Positions 26,602 through 35,303 of a stretch of 64,000 bases of DNA are shown piece after piece (positions within the stretch are counted from its first letter, which is position 1; each line of letters starts with the position of its first letter). The stretch is from Ureibacillus galli (lineage in GTDB: Bacteria > Bacillota > Bacilli > Bacillales_A > Planococcaceae). Under the pieces are notes generated by a model. That model did no database searches, was not told the origin of the DNA, and worked only from the letters and a program-made list of their open reading frames with translations. The position numbers were made by a program, and so were the translations under genes. Location of the stretch: positions 1 through 64,000 of the forward strand of contig NZ_JACSQA010000015.1 in NCBI RefSeq assembly GCF_014836845.1, read 5' to 3'.

Positions 26602-27309
26602 ATGAAATTAACAAAAGTGAACAATATTTATCAGCTTACGTTTTTTCCGAATTTTTTCCCCGTAAACTGTTATTTTGTAGAAGAGGATGAGCATTTAACT
26701 TTAATTGATGCAGGCCTACCTTTAAGTAAGAAAGATATTTTGAAAACTGCTCAAGATTTAAGGAAGCCGATACGTAAAATAGTCTTAACCCACGTGCATA
26801 GTGATCATATTGGTGCACTCGATGGACTGAAAGAGGCACTCCCAAATGTTGAAGTTTTAATACCCAAAAGGGAATTTAAAATACTTAACGGGGATATGAC
26901 TTTAGAAGACGGTGAGGAGGATTTGCCGATTAAAGGGAGTATTCCGAAGAACATCAAAACAGTACCGGACACATTACTAGAAGATGGGGATCAAATAGGT
27001 TCTATAATAGCTATACATTCACCCGGTCATACACCAGGGATGATGTCGTTTTTGGATATTCGAGATAATACATTAATTGTAGGAGATGCATTCCAATCAA
27101 GAGGAGGAATTGCTGTAGCAGGAGATATTCGTTGGAGTTTTCCATTCCCGAGCTTTGGGACATGGAACAAAAAAGTTGCAATCGAATCTGCTGAAAAATT
27201 ATTAACTTATAAGCCATCGGTACTTGCGGTAGGGCATGGAAATCTAATCTTTGATGCTGAAGAGAAAATGAAACAAGCTATTGAAAAGGCAAAAAAATCA
27301 ATAAAGTAG
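26602..27309 (+). CDS. MBL-fold metallo-hydrolase
   Basis: A 235-aa metallo-beta-lactamase-fold hydrolase with the zinc motif THVHSDHIGA (HXHXDH) near residues 63-69, a further His in HSPGHTPGM, Asp in VGDAF and the late His in AVGHGN. This pattern is common to thioesterases, lactonases and glyoxalase II-like enzymes; the substrate is unknown. The ATG at 26602 follows GGAGG. It is co-transcribed with a tetR gene 6 nt downstream and both are controlled by the double palindrome upstream, suggesting induction by the enzyme's own substrate. Confidence 0.88.
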   Translation: MKLTKVNNIYQLTFFPNFFPVNCYFVEEDEHLTLIDAGLPLSKKDILKTAQDLRKPIRKIVLTHVHSDHIGALDGLKEALPNVEVLIPKREFKILNGDMTLEDGEEDLPIKGSIPKNIKTVPDTLLEDGDQIGSIIAIHSPGHTPGMMSFLDIRDNTLIVGDAFQSRGGIAVAGDIRWSFPFPSFGTWNKKVAIESAEKLLTYKPSVLAVGHGNLIFDAEEKMKQAIEKAKKSIK

Positions 27310-27315
27310 GGAAAA

Positions 27316-27885
27316 ATGATGTCACCACGTACTGGAATAAATCAAGAAATTATTATAAATAAAGCTGTAGAAATCGCTGAAAAAGGGGGTATGGAAGCAG
27401 TCACGATGGCAACATTAGCAAGGGAATTGTCCATAAAATCACCATCACTTTATAATCATTTCAAAGGTTTAAAAGAAGTTAAACTAGCCCTAGCTTTGAA
27501 AGCGTTAAACCTTTTTTACCAATATTTAAAAAAGGCTACTTTAAATCAAAAGGATGGCTCTGAAGCGATACGTGCAATTGGAAAAGCATATATAGAGTTT
27601 GCAAATCAGCATCCAGGTTTATATGAAGCACTAATATCATCACCTGACCCATCATCTAATACTATTCAAATTGCTGAGGAAGCTATCGTAGATTTAATAA
27701 TGGAAGCTATATCAGTTTCCCCTCTAAATGAAAAAGAACAAATTCATGCCGTCAGGGGTTTAAGAAGTTTACTCCACGGATTAGTAGATTTAAAAAGAAA
27801 GGGTGGATTTAATCTACCATTAGATTTTGAGGAATCTTTAGAAGTTAATCTCGAAATATTTATAAAAGGATTAAATGAAAAATAA
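27316..27885 (+). CDS. TetR/AcrR-family regulator
   Basis: A 189-aa dimeric repressor. The N-terminal HTH (MATLARELSIKSPSLYNHFKG, near 30-50) is followed by a helical ligand-binding domain with the WHG-like pattern found in TetR proteins of this size. It starts 6 nt after the MBL-fold gene (ATGATG, with TAGGGA upstream), forming a two-gene operon. The palindromes at 26547 and 26571 are its likely operators. Confidence 0.9.
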   Translation: MMSPRTGINQEIIINKAVEIAEKGGMEAVTMATLARELSIKSPSLYNHFKGLKEVKLALALKALNLFYQYLKKATLNQKDGSEAIRAIGKAYIEFANQHPGLYEALISSPDPSSNTIQIAEEAIVDLIMEAISVSPLNEKEQIHAVRGLRSLLHGLVDLKRKGGFNLPLDFEESLEVNLEIFIKGLNEK

Positions 27886-27949
27886 CTCCTTGAGGATGAC
27901 AATCTATACGTTGTGATCCTTAAGGACTAGTTTGCTATTTTTAAATTTT

Positions 27950-28465
27950 CTAGTCTACTAAAGATTTTAACATTGAATATATTTTCTCTAGTATGATTTG
28001 GTATTTACTACTACTGGTAATCAGAATGTGATTTTCGAAGAAGTATTTACCTCCACTTAATAACTTCATGATAAACTCCTTCTTTGCTACATTAAAAATG
28101 TCATTACCATATTTAATCTTGATTACATCATTGTTGATTTTAGTAAACGATAGTTTCACTTCATAACCAGGTACTATCATTTCAACAAATTCATCTTCTA
28201 AAAAAGAATATAATAAGTCAGTTATCGCTATCCAATATATAAGCAAATAATCTATAAATTCCTCTCCGAAAAGAATATGGTCATTGTAAGTGACTTTAAT
28301 AAAACCGTAGTAATATTCTCCGTTACTATCTTTAATAATTTTTTGAATTTCTTGATATCTTTCTTTATTTTCAATGTTAATAAATTTCATATTAAATTGT
28401 TCCAAAGTTAATGGAACTTCTACATTTGTGTCTGGAACTAATAGAAATGTTTCGACCGTCATCAT
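27950..28465 (-). CDS. Hypothetical protein
   Basis: A 171-aa soluble protein, acidic and rich in Ile, Tyr and Phe, with no recognised motif or signal peptide. The ATG at 28465 has GGAGG 9 nt upstream; a TTG at 28474 and an ATG at 28462 are alternatives. It is a single minus-strand gene between plus-strand genes. Such isolated proteins are often immunity-like or phage-derived, but nothing here proves that. Confidence 0.65.
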   Translation of the reverse strand: MMTVETFLLVPDTNVEVPLTLEQFNMKFINIENKERYQEIQKIIKDSNGEYYYGFIKVTYNDHILFGEEFIDYLLIYWIAITDLLYSFLEDEFVEMIVPGYEVKLSFTKINNDVIKIKYGNDIFNVAKKEFIMKLLSGGKYFFENHILITSSSKYQIILEKIYSMLKSLVD

Positions 28466-28667
28466 AATAATCAACCTCCGTCGCCAAAGTTAGATGAATT
28501 AGGTAAATTATACCATATTTTAAATGCTAGATAACATAGCCTTTTTATTTGTCATGACGTCAGATTTTACGTCCAGTTAAAAATTTTTAAGTAAAAAGGG
28601 ATATGTTTCGCAATCCTTTTCCATAGTAGTGATAGATCAAAATTTCAATTTGAAAGGAAGTAATATT

Positions 28668-29327
28668 TTGAAGGTACTTATTATTGGAGCAAACGGGCAA
28701 ATAGGCCAACACCTTATAAAGAAACTTCAAGAATCAGGTAGGCATCAACCAGTAGCAATGGTTCGTAAAGAAGATCAACAATTAAAATTTGAAAGTCAAG
28801 GGGTTAAAACGGCATTAGTTGATTTAGAAGAAAGTGTTGATAAAATGGTTGAAGCTATGAAAGAAGTAGAGGCCATTGTTTTTACTGCAGGTTCAGGTGG
28901 CCACACCGGAGCTGATCAAACAATGATGATTGATTTGGATGGAGCTATTAAATCGATGAAAGCTGCGAAAAAAGCCAACGTCAAACGTTTTGTTATTGTT
29001 AGTGCTATCGGGATTCATCAATGGCATGAAAACAATCACCCTGAATGGATGGATCGTACACCATATTATAGTGCAGCTAAATATTATGCTGATGTTTGGC
29101 TAGAAAATAGTGGACTTGACTATACTATTATTCGCCCTGGGGGACTAACCAATGAATCGGGAACAGGAAAAGTAGAAATAGGAGATAACCTTCAGATGGC
29201 CATGATACCTCGTGAAGATGTAGCAACGACAATCACTTTAGTTTTAGAAAACAATAATTCAATTGGAAAAGCATTTGATTTAACTAGCGGTCAAATTCCA
29301 ATTGAAAAAGCAATAAAAACATTATAA
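28668..29327 (+). CDS. NAD(P)-binding SDR-type oxidoreductase (YhfK-like)
   Basis: A 219-aa atypical short-chain dehydrogenase. The dinucleotide-binding motif GANGQIGQHL lies at residues 6-15, with VSAIG and YYSAAKYYAD (YX3K-like) further on and IIRPGGLTNE near 155. These NAD(P)-binding Rossmann proteins are NmrA/YhfK-like, and many act as stress-responsive sensors or reductases with unknown substrate. The TTG start at 28668 follows AAAGGAAG at 8 nt and begins directly with the Rossmann strand (MKVLIIGANG). Confidence 0.85.
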   Translation: MKVLIIGANGQIGQHLIKKLQESGRHQPVAMVRKEDQQLKFESQGVKTALVDLEESVDKMVEAMKEVEAIVFTAGSGGHTGADQTMMIDLDGAIKSMKAAKKANVKRFVIVSAIGIHQWHENNHPEWMDRTPYYSAAKYYADVWLENSGLDYTIIRPGGLTNESGTGKVEIGDNLQMAMIPREDVATTITLVLENNNSIGKAFDLTSGQIPIEKAIKTL

Positions 29328-29356
29328 TTTATTCTTACCGCTAATAGCTTGCCTAT

Positions 29357-29385
29357 AACTGTTTGTTAAATACTGACAAACAGTT
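29357..29385 (+). terminator. Hairpin after the SDR gene
   Basis: AACTGTTTGT and ACAAACAGTT form a 10-bp stem with a 9-nt loop. There is no T-run after it, so termination is uncertain. Confidence 0.4.
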
Positions 29386-29487
29386 AAAGGTTCATTAAAT
29401 AGAATTATGCCCTTCAAGTTGAAGTATACTTGATAAGAAAAAATTACATAATAAATAGGATTAATGAACTTCTGTGGGGGGGTACTT

Positions 29488-29955
29488 TTGGAGCTGCAAA
29501 CTATTTTTGTATATATTGTAAGTATATTATTTCTATTAATCGCCTACATGATCCCCAAAAAAATTAATCTTTCTGAAATTCATGCTACTTCATTATTCGC
29601 TACAGTAGTTGGCCTTATTGTCGATACGATACTAGCGGTAAAATATAAATTTTACGTTCTTGATAAGGAGGGCGTGCAAATCCCCCCATTAATCGGACAA
29701 ATTATTTTATATTATGTAGGTAGTTTAATAATATTGAATTACTTTCCTTTTAACAGATCAAAATTACGTAAAGTTGCATACATTTTATTTTGTTCTTTAG
29801 TTGCTGTTCTATTTGAATTGATTTGTTATCAATTTAAATTTATTAAATATCATGAGTGGAATATTTGGTATTCTGCTTTGTGCTACCCTTTTATCATTAT
29901 TTTCTTTACACTTCATTATAAATTCTTTCGTTGGTTAGCAAACCGAAATTTATAA
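29488..29955 (+). CDS. CBO0543-like membrane protein
   Basis: A 155-aa protein with about five membrane helices, rich in Phe, Ile and Tyr. Layout and the early segment MIPKKINLSEIHATSLFA resemble the CBO0543 family, a common bacilli membrane protein of unknown function. TTG at 29488 lies 5-6 nt after GGGGGGG; the frame opens at 29464 but without a better site. Monocistronic. Confidence 0.65.
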   Translation: MELQTIFVYIVSILFLLIAYMIPKKINLSEIHATSLFATVVGLIVDTILAVKYKFYVLDKEGVQIPPLIGQIILYYVGSLIILNYFPFNRSKLRKVAYILFCSLVAVLFELICYQFKFIKYHEWNIWYSALCYPFIIIFFTLHYKFFRWLANRNL

Positions 29956-30007
29956 TTGGAAGGATACGTAAAGTGTTCATCGAGTATAAAGGTTGTTGCT
30001 ACTGTTT

Positions 30008-30036
30008 AGACACTCTTTGTTAGGAGTGTCTTTTTA
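30008..30036 (+). terminator. Rho-independent terminator
   Basis: AGACACTC and GAGTGTCT followed by TTTTT. Confidence 0.85.
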
Positions 30037-30325
30037 GTTTGTGGAATCTCCATTTTTTCATTATGTTCTTCATATTCCAAAATAGAACCTACATACTTAA
30101 TAGTATCGAATAATTAAAATTTACTTGGTACAATATAGAAAGTAACAAGGGGGAGTATTGAATGGGTTTACTGAAAATTTATATGCATGCTACTGATTAC
30201 GAATTAATATAAAAGTAAGTGATACAAAGTATAAATCAATTTTAATCGCGAGCAGAGATGTTTTCTATAACGCATACAAAACATATTCTTTACTTCGCTT
30301 AATTAAATTTCTGGGGTGATAGATT
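30037..30325 (+). other. Intergenic region with a tiny unassigned ORF
   Basis: Between the terminator and the AraC-type gene. AAGGGGGAG precedes an ATG at 30162 that encodes only 16 residues (MGLLKIYMHATDYELI). It may be a decayed gene start or a leader peptide; nothing else is recognised. Confidence 0.25.
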
Positions 30326-32656
30326 ATGTATGAACCAACCATTGAAGAACCATATAAAATCAGTCTTCAAAACATACGTTATTACTCTCAATATACATAT
30401 TCAGGGATTGAGTTACTTCTCGTTATTAGTGGGGAAATTGAAGTGTTGGTAAACCAACAATCCATTCATTTGAGCGAAAACGACCTTCTTCTTATAAACG
30501 CAAATCATGTTCGTACAATCAAAGGAAACAAGGAAAATGTTGTGGCCTTATTGCAAATTCCCCTACGTTTGATCGAACAACATTACACTAAAATTCATGA
30601 GTGCTATTTTGACTGTAACTCAACTAAAAAAGATAATGGATTTTATTTATTATTCGATCAAATTCGGCAACTCCTAGCAGAAATTTTGATTGCTCAATAT
30701 CAAAAGCAAGAGGGAAATGAACTCGAAATCAATAGTTTAATTTATAAGTTAGTCACTCTATTGATCCGAAATTTTAAATCAACTTATATTGGTCAAAATC
30801 AAATAATCGGCATGAAGAATGAACGAATTCGAAATATTCTAGCTTTTATTGAAAAAAACTATCGTAAGTCGATATCGTTGGAGGATATAGCTAAACAGCA
30901 ATATTTATCCCTTTATTATTTATCCCGCTTTTTTAAGCAGGAAGTTGGTATAAGTTTTACACAATATGTAAAAGAAGTACGATTGAAATCTGCCGTTCAT
31001 GAGCTTTTGAATACGAACAATAGTATTATTCAAGTTGCCCTTAATAATGGATTTCCAAATGCAAAATCATTTAACAAAGTCTTTAAAGAAATGTACCAAC
31101 AAACACCAGCTGAATATCGAAGTCTTCATAAGAAAGAACCTTCTAATGGAGGTGAAGAATTCTCTGAAAGAGACCAATATACTTTATTGAAATCACCTAA
31201 ATTTTTAATTGAAATCAGTAAATATATTTCATCGTCAAATAACAATCTTATTACAATGGTCGAACCTGCTGCATCAACCGTATATATTGACATGCCGAAG
31301 GAACCTATTTATACACGGAAAAAGTCTAGCAAATTATTGGTGATTGGCCAACTGGAATATGCATTGCATGAAGAAGTTCAAGCACAACTACAAATTATTC
31401 AAGAGCTACTTTATTTTGAGTATATATACTTCTCGAATTTGTTCTCCTCTACCTTAACTATTACAACACCATTATTTCAAACAGGAGGGAAATTTTATCA
31501 GATTAATGCATTATTCACCCGCATGAGACAACTTGGTTTAGTGCCATTCATCCGTGTAGAGTTTGAAAAAGAAGTGGAAATCAGCTCTGAATATCTCAAG
31601 TTATTAGAAGAATTTTTACAGCACAGTATCCAATATTTCGGCAATGCGTTTGTAGGGCAGTGGCAGTTTGAAGTAGTTTTCACAAGGTGGGATGAAACAT
31701 CGAGAGCTTTTTATCGAGATTTTTATCAAGGGGTGAAAAAATGGTCAGCTGATTCAAAAGTGGGTCTTCACGTACCGTATCGTTTAGAAAGTGGTATCAA
31801 TGGAAAAGCCACAGCTTTTTTAAAGGAATTTGCTACTATATGCGACCTTATTTGTTTCACTTGCAATCCGAATGAACATGTTGATTTTACAGACATGAAT
31901 AATAGTAGCTTTGAAGGTGTAAAAAGTTTTTTAAAGAAATCATGTACTGATTTAAAAGAGCAACTAAAATCAGTTGGTTTTGTAGATTGTTCTATTTATT
32001 TAACCAATTGGAATACACTTTACGGAAATACTGTCGATTTAAGTGGAAGCTTCTTTCGTTCTTCCCTAATCTTTAAAGATATGTTTGATGTGATGAGGGA
32101 AATCTCTGGAGTCGGGTTTTGGATTGATACCCATTCATTGGAGAAAAGTAATCAGGAATATGAGCAAATTGCTATGAATGGGATTGCACTTTTTTATTAT
32201 TATCAATTGAAACGTCCTGCATTTTTTAATATACAATTGATGGCAAAATTAAGCCCTCAGATTTTAGCTGAAGGAGATGATTTTGTCCTAACGAAAGGAG
32301 AAGGAGGTTACCAATTAGCTATTTATAACACCTCCTATGTTAATCCTTCTTACTCGGTTGAAAGTTTCTTTTTACGCTCCTTAACGAAGGAAACAAGGTT
32401 TGTGATTTCAGGATTACCCCCTGGTCATTATCAAATTCGTAAGCACATTCTGGACCGAAATAATGGTGCATTTTACATGAACTGGATCAATTTCCAGCGG
32501 GGAAATATTAATGATGGAGAAACAATTGCTTTCTTAAAACAGCGTACCTTTCCTGAATTACAAATTTATGAGGAAGAAATTGCCACGAACTTATATTTAC
32601 AAACGACCTTAACATTAAATGCCTTTCATCTCTTTGAAATTAAGCCATTAAGTTAA
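30326..32656 (+). CDS. AraC-family regulator with C-terminal GH39-like domain
   Basis: A 776-aa transcription factor. Residues 1-110 form a cupin-like ligand-binding domain (GIELLLVISGEIEVLV). The double HTH of AraC proteins spans about 165-270, with LEDIAKQQYLSLYYLSRFFK and FPNAKSFNKVFKEMYQQTPAEYR. The remaining 480 residues resemble the glycoside hydrolase family 39 TIM barrel seen in similar bacilli regulators, where it is thought to bind sugar ligands. ATG at 30326 follows GGGGTGATAG. It lies directly before the MFS-M20-serine dehydratase genes, the likely targets. Confidence 0.85.
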   Translation: MYEPTIEEPYKISLQNIRYYSQYTYSGIELLLVISGEIEVLVNQQSIHLSENDLLLINANHVRTIKGNKENVVALLQIPLRLIEQHYTKIHECYFDCNSTKKDNGFYLLFDQIRQLLAEILIAQYQKQEGNELEINSLIYKLVTLLIRNFKSTYIGQNQIIGMKNERIRNILAFIEKNYRKSISLEDIAKQQYLSLYYLSRFFKQEVGISFTQYVKEVRLKSAVHELLNTNNSIIQVALNNGFPNAKSFNKVFKEMYQQTPAEYRSLHKKEPSNGGEEFSERDQYTLLKSPKFLIEISKYISSSNNNLITMVEPAASTVYIDMPKEPIYTRKKSSKLLVIGQLEYALHEEVQAQLQIIQELLYFEYIYFSNLFSSTLTITTPLFQTGGKFYQINALFTRMRQLGLVPFIRVEFEKEVEISSEYLKLLEEFLQHSIQYFGNAFVGQWQFEVVFTRWDETSRAFYRDFYQGVKKWSADSKVGLHVPYRLESGINGKATAFLKEFATICDLICFTCNPNEHVDFTDMNNSSFEGVKSFLKKSCTDLKEQLKSVGFVDCSIYLTNWNTLYGNTVDLSGSFFRSSLIFKDMFDVMREISGVGFWIDTHSLEKSNQEYEQIAMNGIALFYYYQLKRPAFFNIQLMAKLSPQILAEGDDFVLTKGEGGYQLAIYNTSYVNPSYSVESFFLRSLTKETRFVISGLPPGHYQIRKHILDRNNGAFYMNWINFQRGNINDGETIAFLKQRTFPELQIYEEEIATNLYLQTTLTLNAFHLFEIKPLS

Positions 32657-32675
32657 AACTTAATGGTCTTTTTTT
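32645..32675 (+). terminator. Rho-independent terminator
   Basis: CCATTAAGT and ACTTAATGG, containing the araC-like stop codon in the stem, followed by TCTTTTTTT. Confidence 0.85.
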
Positions 32676-32779
32676 GTCATTGTGTAAACAAACAACTAGA
32701 TGATGGCAAATGCAGGAGATATTTAGGACAATGAATGGACAGCCTTTTACATTTGTCAGAATTTATAATTATTTATAGT

Positions 32780-32793
32780 TGAAAGCGCTTTCG
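32780..32793. promoter_or_regulatory. cre-like site before the MFS-M20-L-SD operon
   Basis: TGAAAGCGCTTTCG matches TGWAANCGNTNWCA except for the last base and contains the symmetric AAAGCGCTTT core. It lies 31 bases before the first gene of the operon. Confidence 0.7.
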
Positions 32794-32823
32794 AAATAAT
32801 GTGTTACCGAAAGGAGACATTCT

Positions 32824-34053
32824 ATGTCTATTACCCAAGAATTTTTAGATGAAAACAAAGCCAAACTTTCGGTTCAAAAGGCCAAAAGTTCTCGAGAAGC
32901 AATGTTAATCATAGCTTTAATGGCTGGTTATTCCATGATTTATATGGATAAAAATATGATTTCAACTGCAATTATTCCAATTGCAGAACAATTTCACCTT
33001 ACAACTAGTCAAACCGGGTTAATGATGAGTTTATTTTTCCTCGGATATTCAATTATGCAAATACCTGGTGGGTGGTTGGCCGATAAGTTTGGTTATAAAA
33101 AGGTTTTAATTCTTTCTCTTTCGTTAATTGCACTATTTTCATTTGCATTTAGCTTTGGGGCAAGTTTACTAGTTTTTGTGTTAATTCGCTTCCTAGCAGG
33201 AATAGGTCATGCAGGGTATCCACCAAGTTGTTCTAAAGGAATTGCAGTTAACTTCTCAAAAGAAAAACGGACCTTTATCCAATCACTCATTTTGTCTACA
33301 AGTGGTATTGGCGGTATTTTAGCATTTGTTATTGGTGCACGTTTGATTGATTTAAATTGGCATTATGCTTACTACGTATTGGGTGCATTTTTTGCCATTT
33401 CACTTCTACTAGTCATTTTCTTTGTGCCAAATCATGTTCCTATAGAAAAAGTGAAAGTAGTATCTAAACAAGTTAGTTTTAAATCGGTAATTTCTAATCG
33501 GAATGTCATTATTTTATTCATCGCGATGTTGATTGCCAATATTGCCTTCTATGGAAATATGTCATGGTTGCCTTCTTTTTTAAAGGTTAAATTTTCGCTT
33601 TCCATTAGTACAGTTGGAACTATATTGGCAGTGAATGCGATTGGAGGAACAATCGCCTCCTTATGTGCGGGTGTTTTATTGACAAAGTTTAATGGCAAAG
33701 AAAAATTACTGTTAATGGTTTCGTCAATTTTATCATCTATATTGTTTATTAGTTTAGTTTATTCAGATTCATTGGCACTATCGATCGTATTTTTATATGT
33801 GCTTACATTTTTACTAACAGTCATGTTTGTTGGAATCTTTTCTTGGCCACATAAGATTTTGCCGGAAAAAGTAATTGGTTCGTCCATTGGAATCGTCAAT
33901 ACTGGAGGGACACTTGGAGGTTTTATTGCACCGATTTCATTTGGAGCATTAATCTCCATGGCTGGTGGTTCATTTTCCATCGTTTTTATCAGCTTGGCAA
34001 TTGCGATTCTAATATGCGGCTTCGTAACTCTTACCGTTAAAACAGAAAAATAA
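32824..34053 (+). CDS. MFS transporter, ACS (anion:cation symporter)-like
   Basis: A 409-aa carrier with 12 predicted helices and a long charged N-terminus. The first loop pattern GWLADKFGYKKV (near 80-91) and RFLAGIGHAGYPPSCSKGIA in helix 4 are typical of the ACS family, which takes up organic anions such as hexuronates, aromatic acids and phthalates. AAAGGAGACATTCT precedes the ATG at 32824. It is the first gene of an operon with an M20 amidohydrolase (13 nt later) and a serine dehydratase, so it probably imports an amide-linked amino acid derivative. Confidence 0.88.
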   Translation: MSITQEFLDENKAKLSVQKAKSSREAMLIIALMAGYSMIYMDKNMISTAIIPIAEQFHLTTSQTGLMMSLFFLGYSIMQIPGGWLADKFGYKKVLILSLSLIALFSFAFSFGASLLVFVLIRFLAGIGHAGYPPSCSKGIAVNFSKEKRTFIQSLILSTSGIGGILAFVIGARLIDLNWHYAYYVLGAFFAISLLLVIFFVPNHVPIEKVKVVSKQVSFKSVISNRNVIILFIAMLIANIAFYGNMSWLPSFLKVKFSLSISTVGTILAVNAIGGTIASLCAGVLLTKFNGKEKLLLMVSSILSSILFISLVYSDSLALSIVFLYVLTFLLTVMFVGIFSWPHKILPEKVIGSSIGIVNTGGTLGGFIAPISFGALISMAGGSFSIVFISLAIAILICGFVTLTVKTEK

Positions 34054-34066
34054 AGGAGGAAAAGTA

Positions 34067-35248
34067 ATGTTAAATCAACTTTTACAAAAATTAGATGAGA
34101 AAAAAGAAAAAATGATTGAAATTCGAAGATATCTTCACCAACATCCTGAATTATCTTTTAAAGAGGAAAAGACAGCTCAATATATAGCCGATTTTTATAA
34201 AGATAAAAATGTTCAATTAAGAACGAATGTAGGTGGGTATGGAATTGTTGTAACCATCGAAGGTGGGCATGCGGGTAAGACGATTGCTTTAAGAGCTGAT
34301 TTTGATGGATTGCCAATTAATGAAGAAGCAGATGTTCCTTTTAAATCAAAAAATCCGGGTGTTATGCATGCATGTGGTCATGATGGACATACAGCATATT
34401 TAATGATTTTAGCTGAATCACTAATCGAATTGAAGGATCAATTAAAAGGAAATGTTGTAATTCTTCATCAGCCAGCGGAAGAAACGCCTCCTGGTGGTGC
34501 AGCTGCGATGATTGAAGACGGATGCTTAGAAGGTGTTGATAATGTTTTTGGTATCCATCTTATGTCTTTAGCAAATACCGGAGAAGTTTATTACCGTGCT
34601 GGAGAAATGCAGGCGGCACGTTCATATTTTAAAGTGAGAATTCAGGGGAAAGGCGGACATGGTTCGATGCCGCATTTAAGCAATGACAGTATTGTCGCTG
34701 CTAGTCATTTCGTTGTTGCAACCCAAACAATCGTCAGTCGCCGAATCAATCCATTTGATATGGCAACAGTTACCATCGGCTCGTTTGATGGGAAAGGTTC
34801 TTTTAATATTATTAAGGATAGTGTTGAACTTGAAGGAGATGTTCGGACGATGTCCAGTGAAGTTCGCGCTACCGTGGAAAAAGAATTTAAGCGAATTTTA
34901 GCAGGACTTGCTGAAGAATTTGATATTACATATGATTTAATCTATTCTCATGATTATCCTGTTTTAGTAAATGATAAAGAAATGACAGAAATAGTTGTCA
35001 ACGCAATCAATAAAGCTGAAATTCCTGAAGTTAAAGCAGTTATTGAAACACCGCCTTCTTCCGGCTCAGAAGATTTCGCCTACTATTTACAAAAGGTACC
35101 CGGCAGTTTCTTTTATGTGGGAGCTATGCCGTCAGATGGTCCAGCTTATCCGCATCACCATCCTAAATTTACAATTAATGAGGATAGCTTGATCATTGCA
35201 GCAAAAACAATGGCAGCGGTAGTTGTTGAATATTTTGGACAGAAATAG
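34067..35248 (+). CDS. M20-family amidohydrolase/peptidase
   Basis: A 393-aa dinuclear metal hydrolase of the M20D type. Metal and catalytic motifs are HACGHDGH near 101-108, PAEETPPGG near 140, a bridging His in GVFGIHLM, and GSEDFAYYL plus HHHPKFTI near the end; the dimerisation lid domain lies between about 180 and 290. These enzymes release amino acids from N-acyl or N-acetyl derivatives. ATG at 34067 follows AAAGGAGG. Its position between an importer and a serine dehydratase suggests it frees serine from an N-acyl conjugate. Confidence 0.9.
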   Translation: MLNQLLQKLDEKKEKMIEIRRYLHQHPELSFKEEKTAQYIADFYKDKNVQLRTNVGGYGIVVTIEGGHAGKTIALRADFDGLPINEEADVPFKSKNPGVMHACGHDGHTAYLMILAESLIELKDQLKGNVVILHQPAEETPPGGAAAMIEDGCLEGVDNVFGIHLMSLANTGEVYYRAGEMQAARSYFKVRIQGKGGHGSMPHLSNDSIVAASHFVVATQTIVSRRINPFDMATVTIGSFDGKGSFNIIKDSVELEGDVRTMSSEVRATVEKEFKRILAGLAEEFDITYDLIYSHDYPVLVNDKEMTEIVVNAINKAEIPEVKAVIETPPSSGSEDFAYYLQKVPGSFFYVGAMPSDGPAYPHHHPKFTINEDSLIIAAKTMAAVVVEYFGQK

Positions 35249-35303
35249 GTAAACATAACGGTTGCTTTCTGCAATTAGTCAACCTACTTTAGGGAGTGAA
35301 GAT